This document shows, one piece after another, positions 46,601-56,787 of a stretch of 64,000 bases of DNA (positions within the stretch are counted from its first letter, which is position 1; each line of letters opens with the position of its first letter). This DNA is from Dysidea avara (taxonomy: Eukaryota > Porifera > Demospongiae > Dictyoceratida > Dysideidae), in assembly GCF_963678975.1 (NCBI RefSeq), contig NC_089273.1, positions 23,206,356 through 23,270,355 of the forward strand, read 5' to 3'. The position numbers and the translations under genes were made by a program. The notes beneath the pieces were generated by a model. That model saw nothing but the letters and a program-made list of their open reading frames with translations, was not told the DNA's origin and did no database searches.

Positions 46601-47223
46601 CTGCAGACGTCAACGACCCTGACCCCCTTACACCATCTCACTTATTGTACGGGCGACGTATTGTGTCACTACCGCATGCAATTGTTGAAGAGGATGAAAT
46701 CAATGATCCTACCTTCTTGACAAGTTCTATACTCCAGGAGAAAGCCAAGAGACAAGTGCAGATCCTACAACATTTCCAACAACGGTGGAAGAGAGAGTAC
46801 CTAACCTCACTCAGAGACACTCATGGAGGTACAGATCCCTGCAAGCTAACAATCAAGGTTGGCGATATTGTGCTCGTGCATGATGACGTACCAAGATCCC
46901 GTTGGCAACTAGCTGTAATAGAAGAATTAATTGAGGGACTTGATGGAGGTATAAGAGCTGCCAAAATCAGAACAACTACAGGAAGAACCAACAGGCCAGT
47001 GGCGAAACTGTTTCCACTTGAAGTGAATGCTATGAGTGAGGCAAATGCCACTACTGGAAGTGAGGCCAATGCTCAACCCTCTAATAATGCCCTAGATGGA
47101 TCTGTTACCACTAGCAATACTGTTGGTAATCGTTTTACAAGGAATGCTGCTATTAGGGCTTGTAACCATATCAAGGGATGGACAGATCTGCTATCCGTGG
47201 CCCCGGAGGATGTCGATAATTAA
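43666..47223 (+). CDS. Pol: reverse transcriptase, RNase H, integrase
   Basis: 1185 codons, no internal stop. RT: FAISTDLEKAFLHVRL near residue 173 and YVDN in place of YVDD near residue 271. RNase H: VFSDASMKAYGAVAF near 443, ELMGAVVASRL and LWSDSQIVLHWL further on, DHNPADLLTRG near 560. Integrase: an HHCC-type zinc region (HIQQLHAGV...CVPCRK, about 757-790), then core acidic residues in GVDFTG (near 825), SDNAST (near 888) and FWERLIG (near 934). C-terminal part with VGDIVLVHDD near 1065. The stop codon lies inside the 3' LTR. The first ATG at 43666 is only the first after the upstream stop; since the frame is shared with gag, a gag-pol product is likely in the ancestor. Confidence 0.95.
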   Translation: MSIASHVQTNVFHVGLQPVEGSTCSEIWSIESTDATQQQGADTEFLNQYQQSCIRRENDGAYCVKFPWKQEHPPLPTNYMICKSITRSLAHRLGQNPELLHHYGKIISDQEQKGFIERVAEPDTAATNNVHYIPRHPVKKASSTTPVRIVYNCSCRQSTHPSLNDCLMTGPSFLADLCGILLRFRSYRFAISTDLEKAFLHVRLDEGDQDCTRFLWLSIPSDPDSKLVTYRFKTVLFGSTSSPFMLNATLQCHLNTFNTPIAHDMKRNLYVDNIISGCDTEEQVIHYYKEARAIMNQAKFNLRSWASNSHQLQSLARSEGTADKDPAVSLLGLLWSTPTDTITFPPKQFLISTEEHSVTKRIVLQMVSKIYDPLGYLSPITIRARILIQELWQSGVDWDEPIHQNHHKTWIQIATDLQETSNLTVQRCYFIQTSNEPAELHVFSDASMKAYGAVAFLRTGNQTSFVLARSRVVPLKGHTLPRLELMGAVVASRLAHFIVSALQYTSLQTTSVTLWSDSQIVLHWLHSSKRLKQFISNRVQEINDTFPDIPWRYCPTDHNPADLLTRGLTTGQLASSRLWQHGPQWLTNKTQQPVWNHSEILHLQVEEGTVEDLFEDNPLTMATQGIHNIIQISNYSTLHRLLRVSGYVLRFIHNTKQGTSRKTGPLSTNEINRSLSLWIHSCQQTSFSKEIHSLQSQTKKKRLPLVRQLRLFLDTLGYIRCGGRIHNAPVEEDTKFPFLLPRKHHLTKLIVFSVHIQQLHAGVNSTVTTLRQRYWIPSARQLVRGLLHKCVPCRKTIGKPYPIPESPPLPHARTKDGKPFEVTGVDFTGALYVREHGTEIKAYICLFTCGLSRAVHLEVVKDLSVDTFLQAFRRFVARKSLPQLLLSDNASTYVSAAKELEQLFTSNQLEESLSVSGVQWKFIPKRAPWYGGFWERLIGMTKNVMKKVLGRSFISFEALQTLAVEIEAVLNDRPLTYLSADVNDPDPLTPSHLLYGRRIVSLPHAIVEEDEINDPTFLTSSILQEKAKRQVQILQHFQQRWKREYLTSLRDTHGGTDPCKLTIKVGDIVLVHDDVPRSRWQLAVIEELIEGLDGGIRAAKIRTTTGRTNRPVAKLFPLEVNAMSEANATTGSEANAQPSNNALDGSVTTSNTVGNRFTRNAAIRACNHIKGWTDLLSVAPEDVDN

Positions 47224-47433
47224 CTCACAGACTGAACTCTTATGTTAGCTAGTTCTTTGATTGTAATAGGTTTAGGCATATTTTCGTTCTTGTAGTTGTA
47301 TTATGTTGTATTGTGGGTTTGGGGCACTTGGGTCACGTGAGAATTAAGATTGTTACACGTGTTGTGTAGTCTGTCGGCTCCTCCGTCTCCCATCTACCGA
47401 GTAACGTGAAACGCTCCGCCTCGCTTCCCTACA
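47211..47433 (+). repeat. 3' LTR of the BEL/Pao element
   Basis: 223 bp, preceded by a short purine-rich GGAGGA. The pol stop TAA at 47221-47223 falls inside it, so the last codons of pol are LTR sequence. Confidence 0.95.
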
Positions 47434-47438
47434 GTAAT

Positions 47439-47515
47439 GAATATCTGAAAACCATTTTGAAACTTGCAGCATTTATGATCCCCGACATTGATCTCTCTAA
47501 TATAGCGCATGCATA
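47439..47515 (+). pseudogene. Continuation of the decayed transposase-like gene
   Basis: Codes EYLKTILKLAAFMIPDIDLS and onward without a stop, starting right after the target duplication. It continues the HDFEEHKFNELAG frame that stops at 41361, apart from one base. No further coding is visible beyond 47515. Confidence 0.45.
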
Positions 47516-47517
47516 CA

Positions 47518-47793
47518 CTAAGTTAAGTACTTAGGACTGTAAGTTACTAACATATTTCTATGTAGTAGTAGTAGCTTTGGTATTCCGTGGTCTGTTCAAA
47601 GGCTGAAGTGATACGCGGTGGGTAGAAATACGCATCCACGATCGCCCAATCAATTATTTTGTGTCTTCATTATCCTTTAGTAACAACCAACTAGTCTGTC
47701 TTATAACAAATATACTCAGCTTAGCAATCACTACAAAAATGAGTCCCACAATACAAGCTCTATGCCACTCAATATAACGAGTCAAAGCACATG
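47518..47793. repeat. Dispersed repeat, paired with 19939-20212
   Basis: Same orientation as its partner over about 270 bp. It is followed by a T-rich run and an ACTACTACTACT microsatellite (47893-47925). Confidence 0.75.
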
Positions 47794-47998
47794 GTTTTTT
47801 TTATTGTATTATTTTTTGCAAGAACGATCTTTAATTTAAATTAACAAACTAAGACAACTACTATATACAACTACACAACAACTACATAACCAACCACTAC
47901 TACTACTACTACTACAACTACTAAAAGGGGAATACAAATAACTAAGGGGATTGCTATCGTCATCACTGTCCTGAAGGGCGCAATATCTTATAATCATT

Positions 47999-48623
47999 TG
48001 TGACTGTCTCTGGGAAAACCGGTCTTATCGCCCACTTAAAAGTATCGAGAAACATCGGTTTTAAATATTCAGTGTGTTGTAGCTGGCCAATGGTGGTAGC
48101 TACGCATACCAAATTTTCACACGTTTCACAGCAATTTCTTACCTTCCTGATCATCCACTGAAGAAGTAGCCAACAGCTAAGTTTCCCGCCATTTTAGATA
48201 GTTTTAAACCGAGGTTGTCTGTATCAGGTGAGCTTCAGAAGGGTGAGAGGCGCGGGCCCTGAAAGGCGGGAAAGATGGTGTTCAAAAATTGAAAAGAAAC
48301 GTGTTGGGACAAGTTATGGGCCATTCAGACCTCAGAACTGGCTAAAATGAAAGGAAATTTACAGCACAGGTCATTGTCCAGCACCACGGAACTGTACAAC
48401 CACACACAGCAATCTCCTGGTTGGCCAGGATTCCATCAAGACCCCAGACCACTCCTACAGCTCGCCACTGTCCTTTTAAAAAGTAGCCAGCAAAAACAAA
48501 CCACTTTACTCTGGTCGACTGTGGCAGTGAAACTTGATAGTACATTCATTAAACTTTGTTTGTGAGAAAAAATCAAACTTCCTGTCTTGGGCGATAAGAA
48601 TGGTTTTCGTAGATCCAGTCACA
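47999..48623. mobile_element. TIR element (TGTGACTG family member)
   Basis: The ends TGTGACTG...GAAAACC with TTATCGCCCA are inverted at 48587-48623. TT lies on both sides. The interior is unrelated to the other family members. Short frames only. Confidence 0.72.
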
Positions 48624-49499
48624 TTTTAGCATTACTTTGCCACAGTGCAACAGGAAGTTGTTGTAGTAAATTCTTTCCTGACAAATTGGGAGGAACACCG
48701 TTTCTAGGAGTGGTACAGTAAGCAATAACTTTTAACATTTTCAGGGCAAAAGGGGTCCACACTCCAAAGCACTCCTCTACCAAAGGAACAAAATCAGAAC
48801 CAGTTTTCTCTGCATCTACCAAATGCTTCTCATCCTTGGCCACCTCTCCAGCTGAAGCAGCTACCCCAGCACATGAAGCAGAAGAGGAAATGAAAGCAGG
48901 CTGAATAGTGCTAATAGTGCTGTAAAAAACTGATTGCTTATGTAAACAGTGAAAAGGATTGTTGTCACTGATGTCATTGATTTACAATCTAATGTGCTGT
49001 ACCACATTGACACATGAGTACTTTACATATGAAGTGTGTTGCTTCCACTAACAGGTGTATAATCATACAATACGGCTGAATAGGAAAATTTTTGCACAAA
49101 AATAAAGTGAATTACGGTAGCTATAATGTAGAACAATTGTGAAAACTAGTTAGCAGAATTAGTATAATCACTCCCAACATTGTTTCACAGTAGAATCTTA
49201 CCAATCCCCTTTGCAGAAAGTTTAGAAGGAAAACATCACGTGTACTCATTAAACGATAATTATTTTTAGAGACGCTTAATGCACTTAGATGCCATAATGG
49301 CATTTCAGTGATTTCAAAGGCAAAAATATGAAGTGTGGCCAGTCGAAAAATCCCAATATAACACACTATGTATAACTCTTGATGACTTTATCACCCGCAC
49401 AAATCGTAAGTAAATTTGGGGTGGCCGCACTATTTTTTTAGAGGGGGTTTAAGCTGAAACCATTGCAACCCGCTACTGGAATGACTTAAATCTCCTTCA
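48624..49499. other. No gene recognised
   Basis: A minus-strand frame of 74 codons (48619-48843) has no recognisable motif. An ATTTTTAGAG(A/G)CGCTTA word at 49261 recurs near 50300 and 63460. Confidence 0.5.
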
Positions 49500-50060
49500 A
49501 AACTCTGGCAATGGGCCTTATCCAAAAGGGTTTTGTTACTTTCACATCGTTGGATGCCCCCTACGTAAAAATACTTAACAACATTGCGTTAGAGGCGCTT
49601 TAATAAAATAATTATTAAGTACTGACTGAGACACGCTTTATCAAACCCGATCAAACTCGATACATAGAATCAAATGGGGGGAGGTGATAGCAGCCAGTGT
49701 TCTGTGACTAAGGGGTCTGCCAGAATAACGGAGGTAAGTAATGTATGCAGCAGTATGTATCACATCACCACCAAGATCACCACTGTTACTTTATGCCTTG
49801 TTGTAATGTTTGATGCTACAGTACCAGTATTAATGCTATGAACAGAACTCTTAACACAAACATGGTAACAATTTCCTTCAGTCCAGATATATTTCAACCT
49901 GCCTTGTTTAATTATAGTAGGGGCAGAGGCTTAGATTGTCCCATGCAGTTGCAGTTGTGTTGATGGTTTTGCAGCAGTGTTTGTAGTTGAAGTATTCTTA
50001 ACTAGAAGAATAGCATAACTATGTAGCTAATGGATAATACTGTAGCCTCCTTCCCAGGGG
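49500..50060. repeat. Unknown dispersed repeat R, copy 1
   Basis: The inverse copy lies at 56788-57688 and a partial direct copy at 50535-51330. Shared words include GATAGCAGCCAGTGTTCTG, TCACATCACCA and CCATGCAGTTGCAGTTG. It gives empty sites for the MITE at 50706 and the palindrome at 57239. No end structure or coding frame is seen. Confidence 0.7.
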
Positions 50061-50137
50061 TCTGAAACTAACATAATATCTTACAATTTCTGAAACAGTT
50101 TTTGTTATTTTCGCATCATTTGATGCACCCCTACTCA

Positions 50138-50529
50138 AGGGCAGATCCAGGAGCTAGCAAGGGGAGGAGCACAACAGGCTAAGTTGTAAGTGGTTGTGGA
50201 GAGCCAGATTCTCTGGTCCAGTGCTGCATTTTTGAAGTAGCAAATAATCACCTCTTAGTAGTGTCTCACTGGTGATTTTTGCCATTTTGGTCTTTTATTT
50301 TTAGAGGCGCTTAGTACTCTCACGGAGGGACTGGGTGAGAATCTCACAGTTAATTTAACTTTGGTTCATTTGGTTTCAGGTGAATTTGTAAATGTGCATA
50401 TTTTCATGAGTTTCTTGGCCTGACAAAGTTTAGTAGCTATTTTAATCAGAAGTACATATGGCTGGCTCCTCCACAAGGTGAGGGGGGTGGGGCATTTGCC
50501 CCAAATGTTCCATCCTGGATCTGCCATTG
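50138..50529. mobile_element. hAT-like MITE (CAAGGGCAGATCCAGG ends)
   Basis: Ends CAAGGGCAGATCCAGGA and, inverted, CAATGGCAGATCCAGGA. The flanks CCTACT and CCTACA suggest a short duplication. The interior matches 63287-63939 (CAGGCTAAGTTGTA(A/G)GTGG; GCCCCAAATG). Confidence 0.75.
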
Positions 50530-50705
50530 CCTACATACAATTATGTAACAACACTACATTATAGGCACATCGATAAAGCACTGAGACACATCAAACTCAA
50601 TACTGGGGATAAGTGACAGCAGCCAGTCTTGTGATGACTGAAGATGATGTGCGACTAATTGGTCTGTCAGGATAACAGAGGTATGTATGCGTTATGTATC
50701 ACATC

Positions 50706-51183
50706 TAGGCACCGGCCTATTATGCCTGAAATTTTACCTATTATGCTTTTGAACATTGCTCAAAAATTAAGCCTATCATGCTCAAAATTATGCTTTCAAA
50801 ATCAAGATTATGCTCTAGAAGTGACTGTTTTATTAGAGCATATCAGCCTTTCCTGACTGCTCTATTAGAGTAAGTGACTGCTCTATTAGAGTAAGTGACT
50901 GCTCTATTAGAGTAAGTGACTGCTCTATTAGAGTATCTCGATCTTATTTCTGCGAAGTGTGAATAACCAACAAAGAAACGGTTTAATAAGTTGTATTACA
51001 TGTTTTTGATTATAAAATGCACTAATAATACTATTGGCTGTGAATATTTGCTTTCTTTCAGGTGCACGTATTGCGCATTTAATTAATTTTTCAAACATCG
51101 TCCCTATTATGCTGGCATTATGCTTGATGCTTTTGGCCACCTATTATGCTTTAAATTATGCCGGCATAATTGGCCGGTGCCTA
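50706..51183. mobile_element. hAT-like MITE with a cluster of CTCTATTAGAG motifs
   Basis: The ends TAGGCACCGGCC and GGCCGGTGCCTA are perfect inverses. ATCACATC is duplicated exactly (50698-50705 and 51184-51191), and the R copy at 49760 shows a single ATCACATC at that place. The interior has repeated TTATGC words and the motif cluster at 50821-50945. Confidence 0.93.
50821..50945. repeat. Tandem cluster of the CTCTATTAGAG motif
   Basis: One diverged unit (GACTGTTTTATTAGAGCATA), then four direct units of GTGACTGCTCTATTAGAGTA type at 21-bp spacing, the last extending into TCTCGATCTTA. The units are almost identical, so the amplification is recent. Confidence 0.93.
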
Positions 51184-51330
51184 ATCACATCACCACTGTT
51201 ACCTTCCATTATCCTTGAGTGTACTGTTTTAAAAATACTATGAACAGAATTATTAGCACAAGCATGGTGATAATTTACTTTAGGGATATTTCAACCTACT
51301 GTTGACCATCTTTTAATAGGGACCTTGTGT

Positions 51331-54138
51331 ACGTTTGTTTCACTGGGGTGTCACACAAGCACTCACTATTGGATGATCTGCATCAAAGACAAAAGCCTTT
51401 GGCTTACAGCTTTTGACCTGACTTGAATGCACCTTCCTGAAATTTTGTCCGCTGCTTTAGGCTTAATTGTTAGGTTTTCATCCCTGGCCACATCCAATGT
51501 GACCATTTAGCAATTTTAAAAGTTAGTATAACTAGCTATAGTAAACCAAGAAAGCTGCTGTCTGGGCCATGTGAGCCAGCTAGATATAAATCTGTACAAC
51601 TTCATTGTTACTGTAAGTGTTGAAACTATTTAGGTTTATTATATCCATTTACCAATACACACCAGTCCTGTGCTTCCAACAGTCTATGGGAATTTCTTAA
51701 TACATGCTACCTATATAATAACCAGGGTATGTATCAAGCCCCTTCCTCTACAATACCACGTGAATGTGTAAAAATGTTGCACAAGTACTTAAAGTATTTC
51801 ATGTGAACTGAATAGACCCTGTACAAAAAGTAGAGGAAGGGACTTGATACATATTTTGCTCTATTTAGTTTGTTGCTTGCAATGGTGTGATTCATGATTG
51901 GAAAGATGCTGCTGTTATGGAAAGGGGTAAAGGGGGCTAGTTGTGGCCAAAAAGCTAGTTGTAAATGACTTTTGGCTAGTTGCAAATGTTGATTGGGCTA
52001 GTTCTAAAATTAAGACAAAATAGCCAGGTTTACCACAGGAAAGTATACTTACGTACTTTACCTCTTAACTATTTTACAATTTACCACAGGGATTTGACTA
52101 AAAGTCTAAAGATGCATCTTGAGATAGCCATTTTCAAAAATTTTCTATTTCATGGTCTACTGAAATTACCTTACTAGTTTTAATTTCTTTCTTACAGTTC
52201 ACTATAAACTGAAAATCAATGCATTCATCAAATCAATGCTTTCATGCACATAGCTAATTATATATGCAGTTATTTTGTCCCTTCAGCTTGCTAATTATTT
52301 CCAGATCTCAATCATTCTCTAAAATCATTTCCAGGTTCAATCTTGGCACACGTTTTAAAATTTTCCTTGGGGTGTATGCCCAGACCCCTAGAAATCCCTC
52401 TTTACTGCCACTTTGTCTCATGACTCACATCAACAGTAACAGTAGGCATCAATGATTACAATGCAATCATTGTTGTATGATCTATTACTTTCAACAGGTA
52501 GTATGACTACGGTTTAATAAAATATTTTTGTTAGTGCTTTGTAGTGCACATGACTTTGTCCTACCCCCTGACCTACAGCTGTGAAAGATACATCATTGAA
52601 ATCACAGTGAAATTGTTACAGAGCTTTGAAACTTTTTAAGTTTTTCTATCTCGTAAGTTTTAATATTTATTTATAGGTAACTGTGAGTTTTAACACTTCT
52701 TCCCATCTCCCACTGTAGTGATATTTTGTAGTCTTGACTGTTCACTATGAGTTTGACCACAATCACAAATTGAGATTGACTTAGTAAGTGAGGTGTGATG
52801 CCCCTAGTGTTTTGTTTTATAAGCCTAGCACTACAATTAAACAGGTGATTCTGAAGTCACAGTCTAACCCCCTCCAACATACTCCAAATAACCCACACCC
52901 TGTTTGCCCATTGTAATCTATAACATCTGGGTTTTGCACCACTAGCAATTGTAGCATGCTATCTGTCATTGTTACCAAACAACCAACAACATACTTAGTA
53001 ACCATAGATACAAGACAATAACCATACGTAAGTCCAGGAGCACTACCACCTGAAAACTTACATTCATAAGTGAATAGAATATAATGAAAGACTAAATACA
53101 ACAATGGAGAGTGAGGGCTAGCAACAAAAAATCAAAACATAAAAATTTTGAACCATCCAGCCCCAAGATGATTCAGGGAAAACCCAATGGGTTTTACCCA
53201 CATACGCATGTTACGCACATCAGTAATGTCATCAGTAATGACTGAGTTTCTTTCTGTAGCTATGTATGTGTTCACTTCTTCATTTTGATGACAGTAGTGA
53301 CTTTCCATGTAGAATTCTGCGTTCTCCTAACACAAATGTCATTTTGCAAAGTTTTTTTTAGACATACTCTGTAAATTGAAATACAATAGTAAGTATTTTG
53401 TTTGTTCTTGCTAATGCAGGTAGCAATGATGTCATCATCTAATTGTGGGTCAGTCGTGACTACTCGCACAGCAGGTGAAATTGGCCGGTATCTCCTCATA
53501 TTGTACATAGAACCCTATCATCAAGAGTGACTTTTTTTTGCTGAAGAGCTGCAGCATTTGCAATAATGTGAAGCTAGACTGTGGTACCTCGTTAAATAAC
53601 TTTTTGTTCCAATTTTTATGTACATGCTGTAACTGATCATGTTATTGTTGTTTAAATATCACATCTTTTTATTTACAAATAACTAACCCTTTGTTATCAC
53701 GTCTTTATAGTAGATCCGATATTACCGTAACTTCTTTCTGTAACAGAACATGTATGTTACCTCTATTACATTCAGATGGTAGCCCTAATAATTTATGAAT
53801 GGAATGTGGCTTATTCGTAGTAATGCTTGACCCGCTAAAACACCCTGAAGCTTTTATTTCAAATGTCCTATGTGGTCCGACAATTTCACTGCTTTATATG
53901 TACTAGGAAACACACCATTTGGTCTCCTTTTCTGAATTTGGAACCAAATCATTATGTCTTTATTTATTTATTATACTGGATAGTCAGTAATTATTTATGC
54001 ATCCAGTGGGGGGAGGAGGAATGCATAATCAATATAGACACTAACAATAATGTTCATGTAAGTTTAGACAGTTCAAAAGTGTAATTATCTACAACTCAGA
54101 CTCTATTTAGGCTGTTTTGGGTGGGTAATAAATGTGTT
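51331..54138. other. No gene recognised; one small inverted repeat
   Basis: Inverted copies GTATCAAGCCCCTTCCTCTAC (51732-51752) and its inverse (51829-51849) suggest a miniature element of about 130 bp. A minus-strand frame at 53272-53508 (PISPAVRVVTTDPQLDDD) looks slightly coding-like but is not recognised. GGCTAGTTGTGGCCAAAAAG near 51935 recurs inverted near 60290. Confidence 0.5.
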
Positions 54139-54639
54139 CAGTGTAGGGAGTAACGCGTTACTTAATATTATTACTTTAGTGGTAACTAACTAATATAACG
54201 AAATACGCTATGAAAACAGGTAATATAACTCAAGTTAGTTTACTTACAAAATTTAATGCGTTACCTAAGTAATATAGTTACTGTAACAAATCTAATATTA
54301 CTTAATATTATTACTACAAGTAACGAAGTTACTAATCTCGTTAGTAATCCACTGAGTAACGCCTAGCCACAACGAAGTAATGAAGCCTACTGAATGAAGC
54401 TTATTCACCAGCTTCTTACTTATAATCAAGATTTGCACATTGTCCAACAATGCAATCATGTCACGTGATAAGGTGGTAGTTTCACACGTTACAGCTTAAG
54501 GCTGTGGGCACAAAGTAATATAATATGTAATATTATTATAGATACTTTATTTTATGGGTAATATGTAACTGTAACTAAATAGTTCAGTTGCATGTAATAT
54601 GTAACTAGTTACTTTTAAAAAGTAACTTGCCCAACACTG
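54139..54639. mobile_element. hAT-like MITE, empty paralogue of 26103-30371
   Basis: The ends are CAGTGTAGGGAGTAACGCG and, inverted, CAGTGTTGGGCAAGTTACTT. It matches both outer parts of 26103-30371 in inverse orientation. At 54307/54308 it has the intact junction where the other carries the 3753-bp H1 element. I see no clean 8-bp duplication here. Confidence 0.85.
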
Positions 54640-54979
54640 GAGGGTGTTAGAGCTGAGGTTGGAGCTCTGATGTTGGGAGCTGAAAGAAGTATTATACTCT
54701 GAATTTATTTGAAACACTTTAGGAAATGGTAACCGAGTTATAAGAAAGGTCAGATTGTTCCATGCATGCATGGTAGCTACCAAGGGGGTGGATTGTTTTG
54801 TCCTAAACTATTAGGACAGTTAGCTAGCTAGCTGCTCGTATGTGACAGCTGGTATGAGCAAGTATAGCACAAAGAACTTCTAGTTTCCTAGCGATTATGT
54901 AGTGAAGTGTATTTAACAGTAGTTTAGCTTAGTTAGATTGTTCTAGAGTGAATATCTTTGAACATATCCTATTTAAAGA

Positions 54980-56543
54980 TAGGGTCCGCAACGCGAAAAA
55001 TCGATATCCTCCAATCAGCTACCTAACTATTGTCATGTGTTAGGCTAAGTGTAACTTGAGTAACACCAGCGTGGCAACCAAGTTTGTCACTTCCTTCTGG
55101 TAGAAAACGATACAAATGTCTTAAAATCGCGTGATTTTTCGTTGCAGCAGTTTGTAGGGTTCTTCGTATGCCACAATATTCACAGTCAACATTGTTCAAG
55201 TAGTCTATCATCAGCTCAAAGTATTGGTGGTTTGATTTTATTGGTCAGTTTCCGGTGGCAGCACGATCTGTGCAGCTTTTTGGCGACAGACAAAATGTTT
55301 CTTGCTCTGGAGCACAGGACAAGCAGAGCAGCAACTGCGCCGTGGGTCAGCAATGACCAGTACTAGGTAAAGTACCTGTATGCGGAGTATGGTTATAATT
55401 GAAGCTTGTTAGCCATCTGGCTGAGCCATCTATACGCCGAAATTCGGCCAAAATTACGCGATTTTTGCAAACAAATACCAGAATGGTTGATACATCAGTG
55501 AGACAGTCTCCAACAGCAAGGGTACGAAGCTTATAAACACCTAACAATACGGCTATCTCGCCCAGTAAACGCATAGAGCAATCCAATGCACTCACGTGAT
55601 CGATATTCAAATCTCGGAAAATACAACCATGATCAATTCCAATGACCTTAAAATCACTTGGAATCAAATGGCAATCAGTTTGTGTGCATTAGGTCCAGCA
55701 TCTCGATTAGCCCAGCAGTCTCAGACTCTCCCTATGATGCCATCACAGCATAAAACACACCTGCACTGGCCCAGACCACGCCTGAGTGAACAAATAACAC
55801 AAATATTTTTTCCAAATTAGCACACTGCATGGTTCCTATTCAGAAATGAAAGCGATTTCATGGGTATTCCGCGATTTGAATTTCGATCACGTGAGTGCCT
55901 ATTTCATGCATTGGATTGCTCTATGCGTTTACTGGGCGAGATAGCCGTATTGTTAGGTGTTTATAAGCTTCGTACCCTTGCTGTTGGAGACTATCTCACT
56001 GATGTATCAACCATTCTGGTATTTGTTTGCAAAAATCGCGTAATTTTGGCCGAACTTCGGCATATAGATGGCTCAGCCAGATGGCTCAGCCAGATGGCTC
56101 AGCCAGATGGCTAACAAGCTTCAATTATAACCATACTCCGCATACAGGTACTTGACCTAGTACTGGTCATTGCTGACCCACTGCGCAGTTGCTAATCTGC
56201 TTGTCCTGTGCTCCAGAGCAAGAAACATTTTGTCTGTCGCCAAAAAGCTGCACAGATCATGCTGCTACCGGAAACTGACCAATAAAATCAAACCACCAAT
56301 ACTTTGAGTTGATGATAGACTACTTGAACAATGTTGAGTGTGAATATTGTGGCATACGAAGAACCCTACGAACTGCTGCAACGAAAAATCACGTGATTTT
56401 AAGACATTTGTATCGTTCTCTACCAGAAGAAAGTGACAAACTTGGCTGCCACGCTAGTGTTATTCAAGTTACACTTAGCCTAACACATGACAATGGTTCA
56501 GTAGTTGATTGGAGGATGTCGATTTTTCGCGTTGCGGACCCTA
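54980..56543. mobile_element. Foldback element FBa, copy B
   Basis: Same ends as 6469-8013 (TAGGGTCCGCAACGCG). TTAAAGA is duplicated exactly at 54973-54979 and 56544-56550 (7 bp). Arms of about 660 bp are inverted, with a centre near 55670-55860. A TCAGCCAGATGGC unit is triplicated in the right arm near 56070-56110. Arm frames are the same as in copy A (LLGEIAVLLGVYKLR at 55347-55667 minus and 55860-56114 plus). An outward frame at 56309-56656 starts MMIDYLNNVECEYCGIRRTL and runs through the element's end into flanking DNA, so it is not a self-contained gene. Confidence 0.88.
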
Positions 56544-56787
56544 TTAAAGATCGCCCCGAGGATCGGTGCCATCGTGATAGCATTCTCTACGAGGTGAGGT
56601 ATATATATTCAAACGTTATAGAGGCTATAAACAATAACAAAATATTCAAAATGTGATTTTCGCTTATTCCGTTATTCTGCTATTGTGTTAATCCACTATT
56701 CCGTGTTCCGCGGAATACAGGCTCCCTTTTACTTTTGTCAAATTTTTCCTGTTGTAAATTTGCAGTTAATATTGTGTCAGAAATTGT

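Larger units (their letters stand above)
41367..47433 (+). mobile_element. Complete BEL/Pao LTR retrotransposon
   Basis: A 6067-bp element with 223-bp LTRs (TGTCGATAAT...CCCTACA) and a 5-bp target duplication GTAAT (41362-41366 and 47434-47438). The LTRs differ at three positions by my reading, so insertion is fairly recent compared with its surroundings. It holds gag with protease and a pol with RT, RNase H and integrase; BEL/Pao gene order and the integrase C-terminal region fit. It probably lies inside the decayed transposase-like gene: HDFEEHKFNELAG just before and EYLKTILKLAAFMI just after read as one protein apart from a 1-base shift. Confidence 0.95.
50535..51330. repeat. Unknown dispersed repeat R, copy 2
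   Basis: Partial copy of 49500-50060 in the same orientation, split by the MITE at 50706-51183. Confidence 0.65.

Noticed and set aside
41880..47069. Antisense frames within the BEL/Pao element
   Set aside because: Shadows of the gag and pol frames.
56309..56656. 115-codon frame starting in the FBa arm as a host gene
   Set aside because: It runs out of the element into flanking DNA and its counterpart in copy A is not continued, so the full frame is accidental; only the arm part is conserved.
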